From NCBI RefSeq assembly GCF_021134715.1, contig NC_060021.1:11130501-11194500 (forward strand): 64,000 nt of DNA, read 5' to 3'. Below, piece by piece: positions 25,185 to 39,100 of this stretch; the first letter of the stretch is position 1; each line of letters opens with the position of its first letter. The translations under genes and the position numbers were made by a program. The DNA comes from Daphnia pulex. Its lineage: Eukaryota; Arthropoda; Branchiopoda; Diplostraca; Daphniidae. The notes beneath the pieces are model-generated. The model was not told the origin of the DNA and did no database searches. It saw only the letters and a program-made list of their open reading frames with translations.

Positions 25185-27107
25185 ATGTCGTCCGTTACCA
25201 CGATGGTTACCGAGGCAGTGACTGAAATCATGTCAAATGTCGGCAATGCCGACGTCCCGTACGCCAGCGAACTTGTTTGGATTGTCGTCGTCGCCTTTAT
25301 CGTTTCGTTTGTCTTGGCCTTTGGCGTCGGTGCCAATGATGTGGCAAACAGTTTCGGTACCTCCGTTGGTGCCAAAGTCCTCACCATTCGACAGGCCTGC
25401 ATTCTGGCCACCATCTTTGAAATTGCCGGAGCTGTCCTTATCGGTATTAATTTAATTTAATTTAAAAGTTTTAATCGCATCCATAATTATAATACCTTTG
25501 AACTTGATGTATCGACAGGTTACAAAGTTTCGGACACGATGCGTAAAGGCATCATCGACCCGAGCATTTACAACAATTCCAATTCGGAACTGATGATGGG
25601 CAATTTGGCCGCTCTCGGTGGAAGCGCCGTCTGGCTGATAATAGCCACTTTCCTCAAGTTGCCAATTTCTGGTACGCACAGCATCGTAGGAGCCACAATT
25701 GGTTTCTCGCTGGTCGCCAAGGGAACCCAGGGCGTTCAGTGGGCCAAATTGGGTCAAATTGTTGCCTCCTGGTTTGTCTCGCCCGTCTTGTCTGGACTCA
25801 TGTCTTCCGCTCTCTTCTTGGCCATCCGCAAATTGATTCTGCGCAAACCTGCTCCACTCGAATACGGACTCAGAGCTCTGCCCATCTTCTACGCATTGAC
25901 TCTGGGCATCAACATCTTCTCCATCGTCCTCGACGGACCCAGTTTGCTGTACTTTGACCGAATCCCCTGGTGGGGCACCATCATCCTGAGCAGTCTCATC
26001 GGTTTAGTGGCTGGACTTGTCGTCCAGTTGGTCATTGTGCCGAGACTGCGTCACTCCATCACCGAAGGGCATCGCACGGAAGAGGCCACACGAGCCAAAT
26101 TTGCTTTCGGCGGAGACAGTGGTCCTGGATCGGCTGTTTCATCGGCTAACATCACGCCGGAAGAGTCTCGCAATGCGTCGATGGATAACATTCCGTACAA
26201 CGGGGTCAACGCCCGTACCGTCAACACGGAATTGGAGCCCGTCAACACGCTCCACTCCCGGCAAGCGGGCAAACAACGAAAACCGACCGAGACCACCAAG
26301 CCGATGCGTTTCGGATTCCGCAAGTCGCAACCCAAAACCATTTCACTGGCCGGCGAAGAAAGTCCGTTCATAGCCGAAACCCGGTTGGATAACCAAGGCA
26401 ACAAGGGCCACCAGCCAAACAGCGAACAACCGACACCCATCCACGGTCTGTCGCCTTGCAGCAGCGCCGTCCCGCTCATCAACGCCGCTGGAGTCCCTCA
26501 CCCCACCATTGTCAGGAAAACGATGGATGTGGAGAATCCGCCATCCATCAACGTGACGTCCACTTTGGCTTCGGCTGCCGTCGACGATCCTCCAGAGGTG
26601 GTCCGATTGTTTTCATTCCTGCAGATCATGACGGCCTCGTTCGGCGCTTTCGCTCACGGTGGAAATGACGTCAGCAACGCCATCGGGCCCTTGGTGGCCA
26701 TTTGGCTCATCTTCACCGAAGGCAACGTCGAACAGAAATCGGAAACGCCACTTTACATTCTGCTCTTTGGAGGCGTCGGCATTACCATCGGCCTGTGGGT
26801 TTGGGGTCGACGAGTCATCAAAACGGTCGGAGAAGATTTGACCAAGTTGACGTCTTCGAGCGGCTTCACCATCGAAATCGGCGCAGCATTCACCGTCCTG
26901 GTGGCCAGCAAGATCGGCGTGCCCATCAGCACGACTCACTGCAAAGTCGGATCGGTCGTCTTTGTCGGCTGGGCTCAGACATCTCGCGGTGGCGTCGACT
27001 GGGCTCTCTTCCGCAATATCATCTTCGCCTGGGCCGTGACAGTGCCCATTGCCGGTGGTTTGAGTGCCGCCATCATGGCTATTTTCCAAGCCTGCAATCT
27101 CTTCTGA
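25185..27107 (+). CDS. SLC20A1/2: Sodium-dependent phosphate transporter (PiT, SLC20A family), 2 coding exons
   Basis: Plasma-membrane Na+/inorganic phosphate symporter. Exons 25185-25443 and 25519-27107; 1848 nt, 615 residues, close to the 650-680 of vertebrate PiT1/PiT2. The two family signatures are present: [19 protein letters not shown] in the N-terminal half and [15 protein letters not shown] in the C-terminal half. Their paired partner motifs are also visible: [17 protein letters not shown] and [17 protein letters not shown]. Several hydrophobic transmembrane segments lie on both sides of a long hydrophilic loop (about residues 275-455, Ser/Thr/Pro/Asn-rich), as in the animal proteins. 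The unusually long open frame in exon 2 and GC-rich third positions give confidence. The start ATG has a good context (GAAAATGTC). The gene probably has a separate non-coding first exon far upstream. I cannot tell PiT1 from PiT2 orthology. Confidence 0.95.
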
Positions 27108-28586
27108 TGATGATATGCCCTGCGACTTTTGTGCGTTGTCGGCGCCTATAAGAGAGAAATGAAGGGCTAAGTGCATTGTGTTTTTCGCTCTCTTTTAATC
27201 TATTCGCTCTAAAAGTAGAAGACTTTCGGGCTGTTTTGTACATAACGACCTGAAATATCTTCCAAGATTGTAACCATCTGTTTTGTGAGTTATGGCACCC
27301 TTTCATCCAATTTTTTTTATTATTAAGTTCTCTTCTCAATGAATACCCTCCTTTTTTTTCTAAATGTTTGGTTTCCTACAGTTTGAAATATTAAAAAGTA
27401 AAAAAAAAAAAGTAAAAAAAAAAATCAAATAGTTTAACTTGTTTACATACCTTATCAAATAGTTCACCATTTAATGTTTTTGTGCATCTGTTTAACTTTC
27501 TCTCTTTTATATATCTCTCTGGTATATATTCCACGATCGTGCCCTGGTTTCGGTTGAATAATTTGTGTGGCGATCGAGTTGTAGCCTATTAAGAGTTTAA
27601 AGCGCGCATATATTGATTAGCGACACCTATCATATTCTCAATCATATTCTCTATTATCTATATTATGTTATTACCCCATATATTTTTCAGCCCAATCATT
27701 TTCTCCCACAACTTCAGCTATATATGTTCACTTTGCCTCACAACCATCTACTGCTGCTACTCTTTCTGCATCCTAAAACAAACAAAATCATTTGATTATT
27801 TCTTTTCCTTTTTTTTCGTTTAAGTTGCTCATGATTCGTTTCTCCCATTAACAGCAGTACTTTTGAAATACTTACAATGTTGCAATCGCAATCCCTCCAC
27901 TCTAAAAAAAACATTAAATGATGAACTTATTATCTTTGCCTATCTTATTATTTTTTAAATTGTTATTCCTTTCTGACAGTGCCATCAATTTTTCATCGCA
28001 GCATTGTATCAGTGCTATTCGCCTACTGTATTAGGGCTCACCAAACAAACAATACACACAAGGCATTTGAAGCTTTTGCTCTTCACCTAATCCAGCCAGT
28101 CTATGTGCTGCATATGCTTATTTGATTTCACTTTTACTTTGATATTACCCTTTTTACTCGTGAAGAAAAATACATTCTGGAAGCACGTGCATGCTCAATC
28201 ACGAATATCAACAATCAACTAAAACATATCATAAAAACTATTAATAGGGGCCAAAAATACTTAAATGTAAATAGTTCAATACTTATTTATTTATGCATAC
28301 ACATAATTGTGATCCTCGATTACCTCGAACCACTGATTCAACCTTTATTAGTCAACTGAATCACATTTTTAGCCGACGAAACCAAGGTTCAAGGATTTTG
28401 GCAGTTTTTGGCGCCATTTAATTTTTTTCGGGATTGGCGCCAAGCGCCATCTACGAAATTTCAGCAACTAGGTGCACTTTAAAAACAATGTTGACGTTTA
28501 GTAGTGAATGGCCGGAGATTTCGATTTTCGTGAAGGATTTTAGGTTCGACTAATTTCTCTCCACACAATTCAATCCAATACATAAA
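27108..28586. other. AT-rich intergenic region with MED30 promoter at its right end
   Basis: Holds the SLC20A 3' UTR (ATTAAA-type signals near 27390 next to A-runs), then AT-rich DNA without coding potential, including TA-rich stretches at 27508-27531. The last 200 bp turn GC-richer and contain E2F-like sites, listed separately, before the MED30 start. Confidence 0.45.
28407..28443. promoter_or_regulatory. Paired E2F-like sites upstream of MED30
   Basis: TTTGGCGCC at 28407-28415 contains the E2F consensus TTTGGCGC. A perfect palindrome TTGGCGCCAA follows at 28434-28443. Both lie about 145-180 bp before the MED30 ATG, where a promoter is expected. Confidence 0.4.
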
Positions 28587-30014
28587 ATGAATCAGGGTCA
28601 AGGTAAAACTATTTCTAACTTAAAGATATTCCATAAAGAAATTTATTTGTGTACTGGAAGTAAAGAATGTTAAGGATAAAGTATAATGGTTTTTTTTGTT
28701 AGGCTATCTAAAGTGTGTTATTTTAAATATTTCTAGGAAACATGCACTTTAATGTGCCCAACAGCTTTTCACCTGCTCATATGCCCCAAAATATGCAACC
28801 GCAGCAGGGAATGATGCAACAGATGCCTCAGCATTCTCCAATGGGACAGCAACAGATCCCGCAAAATATGCCTCAGCAAATGGCCCAGCCCCAGCAAATG
28901 CCCCAAATGATGCAACAGTCTCAGCCCCAAATGATGCAACAACAACTTATGGCACAACAGCAACAACAAATGCTGGCACAGCAACAACAACATATTCAAC
29001 CACAGCAAGCCATGATGCAGCAGATGCCTCAACATTCCCCGATGGGACAACAACAGATCCCGCAAAACATGCCTCAGCAGATGGGCCAGCCTCAGCAAAT
29101 GCAGCAGCAGCAGCAAATGGCTCAATCACAACAAATGGCTCAGCCTCAACAAATGGCCCAGCCTCAACAAATGCCACAAATGATGCAGCAGGGTCAACCA
29201 CAAATGATGCAACAACAGCCACAACAACTGCAGCAGCAACAACAATTACCTCAAGGAATCTTCCAACATCCACAGCAACACTCCCCTGCTCCTCAACAAG
29301 TAATGCAACAACAGCAGTTTATTCAACAACAACAACTCCAGCAACAACAACAGCAGCAGCATCAACAGCAACAGCATCAACAACAGCCCCAACAACCTCA
29401 ACCCCAGGCCCAAAAAGACTTTAATCCAGCTTCTCTTTGCCGATTTGGTGAAATATACTCTTTCTTTTGTACAAAATGTATTTATAAATAATAATTCCGT
29501 ATTTTACTTTTAACAGGTCAAGAAACAGTTCAAGAACTTGTTTCCAGAGTTCAAGAGTGTTTTCAACTCCTGAAGAATCTTCAACCACCCAATGGGTCAG
29601 CTCAGAGTACATCGGTGGCAGTAGATAAGAAAAATAAGCTCGACGATCAACTCAAGATGGTCAAAGTCTTGTTCAAACGACTCAGAATTATCTACAACAA
29701 ATGCAACGAGAACAGTCAAGAATTGGATTCGTATCCACTAGATTCTATGCTCCCTACACAAAGCAACCTCGTCGATTGGAAGTACGCTGATAGAGTCAAA
29801 TCCGAACAGTATCTAGCAGCTGTTGATGAAAAGAAGGAACTCTACGATCAAATTCTCGTAAAAAACCGTCACCTCCAAGGTATTTCTGGTTATAAATCTT
29901 CCCACACTACTCGATAAATTTAGTAATTTTTTTTCTCGTTATTTAGATATAATGGAATATATGAGAAGTATCATATGGGAAATCAATACTATGCTTATGA
30001 TGAGACGTCCATAA
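28587..30014 (+). CDS. MED30: Mediator complex subunit 30 (MED30), 4 exons, Met/Gln-rich N-terminus
   Basis: Metazoan-specific head-module subunit of Mediator, which couples activators to RNA polymerase II. Exons: 28587-28602, 28737-29447, 29517-29879 and 29947-30014; 1158 nt, 385 residues, about twice the human 178. The extra length is a Gln/Met/Pro-rich N-terminal region (residues about 10-235). The conserved core follows: ASLCRFGQETVQELVSRVQE, then LFKRLRIIYNKCNEN (human LFRKLRLVYDKCNEN) and the C-terminal IMEYMRSIIWEINTMLMMR (human IMDQLRNLIWDINAMLAMR). The first exon encodes only five residues plus one base (MNQGQ). AATAAA at 30061-30066 is the likely end signal. The gene converges with the adenylyl cyclase, with 166 bp between stops. 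Confidence 0.94.
28802..29101 (+). repeat. Internal tandem-type duplication in the MED30 Q/M-rich region
   Basis: A 99-nt unit at 28802-28900 (33 residues, beginning QQGMMQQMPQHSPMGQQQIP) recurs at 29003-29101, offset exactly 201 nt (67 residues), with 31 of 33 residues identical. Third-position differences show that the copy is not brand new. Confidence 0.8.
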
Positions 30015-30060
30015 CGTTGTGTAATTGTGGTAATCGAGCCTTTTGTGGTGTAATAACAAT

Positions 30061-30066
30061 AATAAA
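30061..30066 (+). terminator. Poly(A) signal of MED30
   Basis: AATAAA 47 nt past the MED30 stop on the plus strand. Confidence 0.6.
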
Positions 30067-30180
30067 TTTTCAGAAATGAAACATTGGGCATTGAAATGAC
30101 ACAGATTGAAAAAACTATGAGATTCATGATTGTTTTTTTTTCCCCTCTTCACGTCGATCCACCAAAATGTCGGTACGCGA

Positions 30181-33100
30181 TTAGGTCACACTGGCGTCTG
30201 ATTCAATTAAGTAATAAGTCAGTAATTGGCCTTTGCCTTTCACAAAGACCAAACCGCGCTGTTCAAATTGGTAACCAAAATGACGCAGGATGGCGCTCGT
30301 CTCCTCCGTCACCTGCAACATCAAAATAATATTCCTGTATTAGCTAACTTGATTCAATCGATTACAGTTTAAATGGTATTAATACCTGAATACATCCGGC
30401 TTTACCAGTGCTCTCCATCCTCGATGCAACGTTAACCGCATTTCCCCAAATGTCGTAATGTGGCTTTGTGGCACCAATGACTCCCGCAGTCGTCGGACCG
30501 TGGTTGATGCCTTCAACACAGATTAAATAAATGTTATTATAGTAAAATGTGAAAACAGCTAAACAAAATGATCTCACCCATTCTGAGGACAAAGTGATTA
30601 AAACTTTGATCGTTAATATTTTGGAGAGTCCGCTGCATAGACAGGGCGAACTCGACGAGGAGCGCCAAATGTTTCCAACGTGTCAAGATATCCTCATCTT
30701 CCTGCAATCGGACACGAAGCAGGTACATTACGCATGAGTCACGGGGGTTGATCGAACGGAACTGGCGCGTTCGATCGTTTTCAACGAGTATCCATCATAA
30801 AAGTCAAGTGTCACACCCCTCATATCTGATTACCTTTGGCTGTAATGTAATGTTCAATCCACTGGCTGCCATGTAGGTCGAACCGATCGTTTTGATTTTC
30901 GTCATTTCTGAGAACTGACTCTGGTCTAAAAGCTGCAAAGCGCCAAACCCCAAAAGGAGACGAAGAAGAGCAGTTAAATGGAAATTTGATTCGGGAAAAT
31001 AGAATGAGCCGAGTTTTACCGCATCGAAATCGGAGATGACTTCATTAAGGAAACGCAGACATTCTAGTCCTTGATTATTGACAGTTTCTTCTGAATAGAA
31101 CTCTGGTCGTCGCCATGACGTAAATCCGTTCAATAGTAAAGAAAAGGAAAATAATAAATCTCTATTAGGCCTTGTCGTCATTCATGTGGAATCGCATTCC
31201 TCCATGCGCGCACGCCAAAAAAGGATTTCATCCGCTTTCGTGGATCGATAGCAAAGTGCCGTGAGTTCAATTTCTCTCAACAACAACAACAACAAAATCC
31301 TTACCGGAAAAATTCGGTATGGATGCAAAGAGGACACCTACGCTCGTGTAGCTTTGGCTGTACAATTGCTCGTCGCGTTGATGGATGTCCTTGCGCAAAA
31401 AATGCTGGGCGACGTGAGCCGGCAGTATGTTGAACAATAAAGCCTGGATACCAAATTCATAATGCATTGTGTTAAAAAAAAAGGTCAATAACGAAGCCAA
31501 TTAAACAACGTCACGTTGCTGTTAACAAAATATAAAAGAACAAGATCCTATGGCACTAGAAAAGGTGAGAAAAGTGTAAACGGTAAGTTGGCACCTGGTT
31601 CCGTCGACCCAGATCCGCTGCTCTCTCTCTTTGCTCCTCTATTCCAGCCCAGTTAGTATAAAGGCTGCGTGAAGTCGACTCGAGCTACAGTTCGAAAAGG
31701 ACAAAAATGTCATTAGACATTTCAATGGTTGTTTAGACATGTCAAGCCCACCTGTCTCGTTAAGGAAAACAGTACCAAAGATGTGACCAGTAGAACGCAA
31801 CTGGCCAGGATCAACTCTTGGATATGAAGACCGTCCCTGGACACGGTAATAATCGATTAAGTATCAACGAACTTGCAATTTAATTGATTGGAAACATTTT
31901 AATTCAAGGCTGTATATACCTATGGAACCAGCAGGGAGCGTCCAACGTCGGTTGATAATGAAGCCACGGCAGGCAAATGTAAACTGCCGATAACAGTAGC
32001 AGAAATGTTCCTTTGAAATAACTGGCCAAATGAGGAACCATGGCCACGCTGATTAGAACCAGTGACGCTTCAGTGGGGCAGGGAAAAGTCCGATTGAATC
32101 CCTGCAATTGATTTTTCAAGCCAAGAGATCGCATTAAAATCATGTTGACAAGCAAATTGAGCGGAGGGTACCACCTGTCCGCTTAAATGTGCTCCAACCA
32201 GCAACAGGATTCCCAGGATAACCAAGCAGCAACGTAGTCCCAACTTGCCATTAACGAGTGCACTGATCTTCTTCACTTGGCCGACGGAATCCTACATGTT
32301 AATTGGAGCAAAGTTATTGATCGATGTAGCCGAGCAAAGCGTATCCACTTCATTAAACCCGAATTAGCTAGTCAAAATATGAACATACGCAGTTTTCCCA
32401 TGTATCGGCTACACCGACGACTACCAGCAGAAGCAGACTGGCAATGAGTGGGAAAAACAGGATAAACACTGGACTCCTAATAAAAATGAGAAGAATGAAC
32501 GAATCGAATAAAAATCACGATCGATTGTCTCATATTATCAAATGTTTTCTTTTTGGTTTGGTTTCGCACGCCACAAACATACCACGGACTAGTTGCCAGG
32601 GCGAAAAAGGCTAACCAAGTCAAGGCTAGCGGTAAGGCCAGCAGATTGTAGACGGCCGTGGCGTCGCGATGCAAACGGTATTTAGCCTCTCGTTCCGGAT
32701 CGACGAATGTTTGCGTCAGCAAATTCGTCGGGATTGCACCACTACTGGTCGACGACCGTCTGACGGCGATTCCTACAGGTCTGATCAAGGTAGGGATATC
32801 AAGGGCGGAAATGGATATTTATTTTTAAAATGTTTGATTGATAAAACGCTTGGGAAAATCTGGTTTCCAGATAGTCATCCATAAAATGGGGATGAATATG
32901 TATGGAGAAATAACGCAGTGAGACGTGACTTATCCTGCTGATCACCGGAATGCAAAGAGAGAAAATCCTCCAACCCGGTAAGTTTTTGTGGTGCAGTAGT
33001 GTAATAATAAAATATCCAATCCGTTCGTCCGGAATGATGAAATTACCCGAAATGTTGTTGTTCATTCAAGTGATTTGGGCGCAGCAGACTGCGATTTTCT

Positions 33101-36100
33101 CCGGCAGATTCTCCTACGACCACCAAAGAAGTCTTGTCTACTTTGCTGCAACGCTGGAAACAGCTACACCAATTGCCGGATGGATCGGATGTCTGGCAGA
33201 CAGTATTCACTGCTACGGCATCACCAATCATTTCAGGGATGTAGTTGTTAGTGGACAGAACTTTAGAAACGGCCATTGTCGTGGCCTCTGAATGGTCATT
33301 GATCACTTTGCTGGATTCTTCTTCCGCCGGAAGATTCATCTACAATTTTCAAATGGATCAAAAAGTTAGAATGGAACGATTGAAAAAGTATTAAGCGGAT
33401 CAAATCGGAATTTTACTTCATTGCGGGCACGCAGGATGAAATAGGTCTCGATTCCGGCTGTGCGGAGGACCTGCTCTCGTTTCTCTCCGTGAGCCGCTTC
33501 AACTTCAAATTCATCGCCAAGGAAGCTCAACGTCCGGCTGGATACGTGAACCCGACTGCATAGGAAACCGAATGATTGATTCAATCATTCACATTAAATG
33601 ATTCGTTTCCCCGTAACGGGGAAAATGAAAAACGCTAAAAATTTAATTCAACATCACGCGCGCGCTACATTTGCTGCCAAATAAATGCTAAGCAGGTAAT
33701 AAACCTCATAAATAAAGTGGGATATTTGACATAGCTCGAGGTCCGGAGTAAATCAAACGAAAGATCAATCTAACTGGCGGCTATTTCTTTATTGGAAACA
33801 AGATGCTTCCTCTCCCCCCTCCGCATCTCCCAACCATCCACCGAATTGATCAAAGACTAACGGATGAGCGCGTTTGGCATAGAACCATTTTCTAATTAAG
33901 ACTCGGATCGTTCCATGACTTCCAGCAATCCAACGCTTGTGTGATTCCCTACATGTTTCTATCATTTCTTCTCTCTCTTTCTCCGTGTGTGTGTGGGGGG
34001 GGGGGGGGGGGGGAGGTGTATGGACTTGGATTGTGATGGAGCACTTATTCATCAGAGAGTTGGAATGTCTAAGTGTGTGTGTGTTCTTTGAAGTGACTAT
34101 TGAAAATGGCGCCTGACTCTTTTCTCTCTGGGTCCCGCAACTCGCGATCGTGATCTATAAATAGGGAGTCACCCTGAGATGGAGACTGTATAGGAGATGA
34201 GAAAAAGAGACTTGATATAGGAAACCCCGCGCGGATGTCTATAAATCAAGATCCAGCAGGAGGAGGAGATAGAAGGAAAAAAAGGGGGACAGGAAGTGAA
34301 GCATTCTCTAGGATTCTTATTTCTCATTGTGTCTCTGTGTGAATCTCCACGGTCCTTATTTCCTTTTTATGACACGCGCCGCGTCCATATTCTCCGGAAG
34401 AGCCCGGCCGAGTCGTTCTCCCTCTCAGTCTAGAAGCCTCCCACTCTCCGAAAAAAAAAAACATACCGCCTCCGCTGCTGCTGCTGATTCGGTCGTACCG
34501 GAAAGACTCGCTCTTTTCTTTTACATCTTCCATATTTTTTCTTTCTTTTTTTTCGTTACGGATGGATGGATGCGAAGGATAGAGATAGGGCTGGGATACA
34601 ACAAAACATAGTTTTTTTGAGACAGGCAGATAAACTCACCCGGGTTGGCCGCTGCTCTCCATCTTGTTGGCCAACTCGACATCTTGACTGTAAACGTCAA
34701 ACTGCCACTGACGTTGACCTAGGACGCCAGCCAATACGGCTCCAGTGTGGATTCCAACTCGCATGTCCACCGGGGAGCTGGTAGACTCACGAACGCATCT
34801 ATCAACACACCAACCGAGAGAGGCAGGAAAACAAAAACGGACCAAAAGAATAACACGTCAATCAAATGTAGTAAAGTTCCCTTAATCAAGATGAGAAAAC
34901 AATCAAATTCAAAAATAGCGTAAACATTCAAAAATAGCGTAAACATTCAGATAACGGCCGGATCGAATGAAACAGACGAATCGAACACAACAACAAAAAA
35001 AAAGATCAATCGAGTTTTTCATCACTTTTCTTTCATACATATTCCGCCTCTTTTTGCTGTTCGTCGCCCGCTCCTACCGCAGCAATCACATGAGCTTTTA
35101 TTCGCTGAATAAATAGAGATATGAAAGGAGAAGCTCAACGCATTTTACCTTGTTGAATAATTCAGGAAAAAATGGAAACAAAAAGAAAATTTCAAATAAG
35201 GAGCTGCACGCTCCTCCGCGTCCCGCCGAACGAGATTGAATTGTAATGGCGTAAACGCTTTATGCCCTTTCATCCAGTTCTTGTTTCTGCCTTCTCCAAA
35301 CATATAAAAATAAATATTTTTCCGCTCGTGTTACACACATTTCCCCACTCTGTGTGTGCGTGTGTGTGTGCGCCGAGATGCTTTCTGATTTCCTGTTTTT
35401 CTTTCGAGATTTTACACGTCCGGTCGTTCATCAAGCAATGCGGGACTAAAAATAGTTGGAGCGAGGGAGGATCGACTGAAACATGTTGAAAATGGGAACT
35501 AGAAAAAAAGGGGGGGGGGGGAGAGAGCCGTCAGAAAGATTCTTTTCCGGCGACGAATTTATGCATTTAAAAATAAGAAAAGCGGAAATAGATGCATGCC
35601 CCCAACATCGGCGTGAATCACACCATCACTGCGGCCGTGATATGCACCACAGTGGAATAAATGTACGTCCCTTTCTTTGTAGGAGACGTCCATTTTGCCC
35701 GTTCCTCGTGCCCGTTTGATGAGCCAAGTGCACTCGGCAGTGTTGTTGAGACTGTCCAATAAAAGCAATGGCCTATACAGTTCCCCTCGCTATACAGTGT
35801 GTATAGCTCCAGCGTGTACATATATATATCTTTCGAAAAAGGAGGAGAGCTGCTACTTACTTGAACGTGTGTGTGCACCATGACAAACAAGACCCCTATA
35901 AAGTCTCTTGAGTATACCAATCCCAGAAATGAACTTTCGACAGATTGTCCCGCAGCACCTCACAATGAGACCCAATGCACAAGTTGCTCCTCGCCGCTGC
36001 CACTTTCTCGTTAAAACTTTCAAGATGATGAAAAGGGGCCCAACCGCAAGCTCCTCAAGATGTTTCTGGCATCCCACCCCCCCCCCCCCCCCCAAGCTCT

Positions 36101-39100
36101 GAATTAATTCTGGGAAGAATAAAAAATAGAGGGGGGGAGAAACAAGCGACTCGATGCAACTCCGTGATTGGAAATCTTAAAAAGTTGGGAGACTAATACT
36201 CTGTGTGTTGCCTGCACTCGACAGCAGCCGAACCGAATGATCGGAACTAGGATCAATATTGTTGTTGCCGAAATACCACAGCAGCTCCTAACTGAATGCT
36301 ATAATAATAATAATAACAGCCGGAAATTCTATTTCGGTCCGGATGAACGGCGGAATGTGGAAAGAAGAACGAAAGCTAGGCGGCCATTAAACAAAATTTG
36401 CGCTCGACTCGACAATGAAAACTGGCTGGCTCTCTCTCCCTGGAGAAATTCGTGAAAAAGAAACAGAAAATTAAAGACTATTGTGTGTTTAATGTCGCCA
36501 TTATAGTAGCAGGCGAGAAGTGTGCTGTGTGTATGGCCGAGAAGGATTCGACACACGTATGCAAGCCTTCACTATAGGAGCGGGAACGTGTCTTGAAAAG
36601 GAGAAGATCGATAACGCAAGAGAGGATTGATTCCGTCCCCATCCGTCCGTCATTTTACTTACTTGATGGCATCTATCATGGCTAAGCCCATGTACACACA
36701 TAAAACGGCATGGTCAGGTCGCTCCACCGGTGCTCCACAGATGCAATAATAGCAGTCGCCAAGAATCTTGATTCTCATTTGATGATATCTCTGTGTGTAA
36801 ATAAAAAAAAAAAAGGTAAATCAATCAAAATCAAAAGGAGCCAATCATTTGAAACAACACAAGATCATGACAGATACTAAAAGAGAGATACTATCTCTGG
36901 GCTTTTTCTTTAAGCTTCTAGAGCAGATCGATAATCTAATCAATGTAGATGTAACAACGTACCTGAGAGAGACGATCAAAACGGGCAAATAGCTCGTTGA
37001 GGATATGGACCAATTCCGATGCCGGGTAAGTCGACGAGATGGCCGTAAAACCAACAATGTCCGCAAAGAGTATACTGTGTGTAGTCCATGTAATACACGA
37101 GACATAAATAACGAAAAAAAAATGGAATAGAAAGAAAATAAAGTCAGCAGGCACGAAAATCGATAATATGGCAAATGGAATATGTCGAGTTCATTCAACG
37201 TGTGTGTGTGCACACACAGAATCTATATATATGTATAGACCCGCGTAACATTTCGTTTTTCTCAGTGCTGCTGGGGCGGGTGTGTGGGCGGACGAGTCCA
37301 GCATTTCCATTTAACCCAAAGACCAACTTTTTCTCTCTACGTACTTGCAACCTAACGCCATTATACATTTGTAGGACTTATCCTGCATTATTTTCTCTCC
37401 GCAACCAGATTGAGTACGTGGCAGTGTGTATAACGTCAGGGGGAACAATTCTCGGATATTGGACGATCGCGTGCACGTTCTCTCCTGTTGCCCGGAACTA
37501 TTGAAAGATCCCAATCAAGTCTTGGTAGCTCTACTCCCCTTTCTTATGAACGGGTAACATTTTTTGGAAGCAAATAAACGGAAGGATTGCAGATTGCGGT
37601 CAAACGTTCGATATTCGTGTAGCTTGCGAGCCTATCTTCAATAAACAAGTATAAGAAAAAGTCTATGGAACATGGTTGGAGACGGTCGACCGAGCGTTGC
37701 CCGGTTTCCTTCTTCTATCGGCAACTAGGCGACGACAGCAGAAACCTAGGTGCCGTGAAATCAAACATGTACATCTTTGGCTATAATGCCAAAACTGATT
37801 TTCTTCACCCTTCTGGATATGAAAAAAGCAAAGCAATATTACGTCTGAAGATGAATCTCAAGTTACTACATTGAATTTAATATACCTTTGTAATGGAGAA
37901 ACTTCTTACCTTATGAAATGTGAGTAGCTCACACACGAACGATATAAACGTGCAATAGAAACCAACTGTTCAGAAAGTATTGCCCAGGAAACTCTTTTGT
38001 TTCTTTCAACCAAACTTTTTCGTTGTGCAATAGCCCTCTAGTCCTTTTATTTTTGTGTATCTCATATTGCTTTCGTCTCTGGGCATTCTCAGAGGCACAA
38101 ATAAAAGTGTTTTCCTCTCTCGACAATCTTCATAAGATATTCTACTTTGGGCAACACTTGACGAGTAAACACATTTCACTGTGTATTTATATGGGCTCCT
38201 ATAGATGTCTGCTGGGGAAATGTTGTCGAACTTTTTCGTGAATCCTCTTAAAAGGGGAGACAAACAGAGGTTCAAGAGTTTTTATTTGGTAACGATAGTT
38301 TAAACGATGTGGTTCCGCGTGCCAACATGATGGGATACGACAGAGAAGTGTTGTGAGAGACGCAGAAAAAATAGATCGATTGCCAGTTTTTCTCAACGAC
38401 TACGGCGCCGCCGCCATTCTCCCCCACGTGTTTTCTGTCTTGTCGAAAAAAGCTTTCCTTGCTCTTGGCATCAACCAGCCAAATGCAGTAACAGGAAAGT
38501 GAACGAACGAAAAAATTTAACTTGTTTTTTTTTTTATTTTTATTTAAAAAGATTGAGCTAACCGAGTTCTTCCTTCCTTTCAATTAACAACACATAAATC
38601 CAAACGAACACCAGAGGAGCCAGTTGATGATTCGTCTGCTACAACAGATTTTCCCTCCACAGGAAATTGGTAAAAGTCGTGAAACTTTCGTCTCCCGTTG
38701 GTAAGTCCATTTTTACCTTCAATTATTTCTTAATGTCAATGCCTTTCTTTCCCGACACAAGAAACATTATTCACTATCACACGTTGTCATGTTTCATTGT
38801 TAAATAAAGTAGTCTGGCTTCTGGCTTGACAGTTATTGTGGGCATTCGTAGGCTACACACTTTTGATTGAAAAGGAAACAGTGCTCATGTGCTGTCACCA
38901 CCAACATACATTATTCACTTTCCCCCAACATAATATTAAAACTAACCTGACATTTTCGTGTCGACTCATGTAGATCTTTTTGAATTGGCCGTCGTGAGCT
39001 GTTCCAAGGTCTTGACGCATCTTGACGGCAACGTGTTCGGGCAGCACAGACAACAGCAATTGCTCCTTTTCGTCGACATTGTACGTACGGGTGAGTAAAA

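Noticed and set aside
26051..27176. Several antisense and alternate-frame ORFs over the phosphate transporter
   Set aside because: GC-rich third positions in the real gene suppress stops in other frames; none has family motifs.
28769..29273. Long antisense frames rich in Leu/His or Ala/Val over MED30
   Set aside because: They are shadows of the repetitive CAG/CAA/ATG codons on the coding strand.
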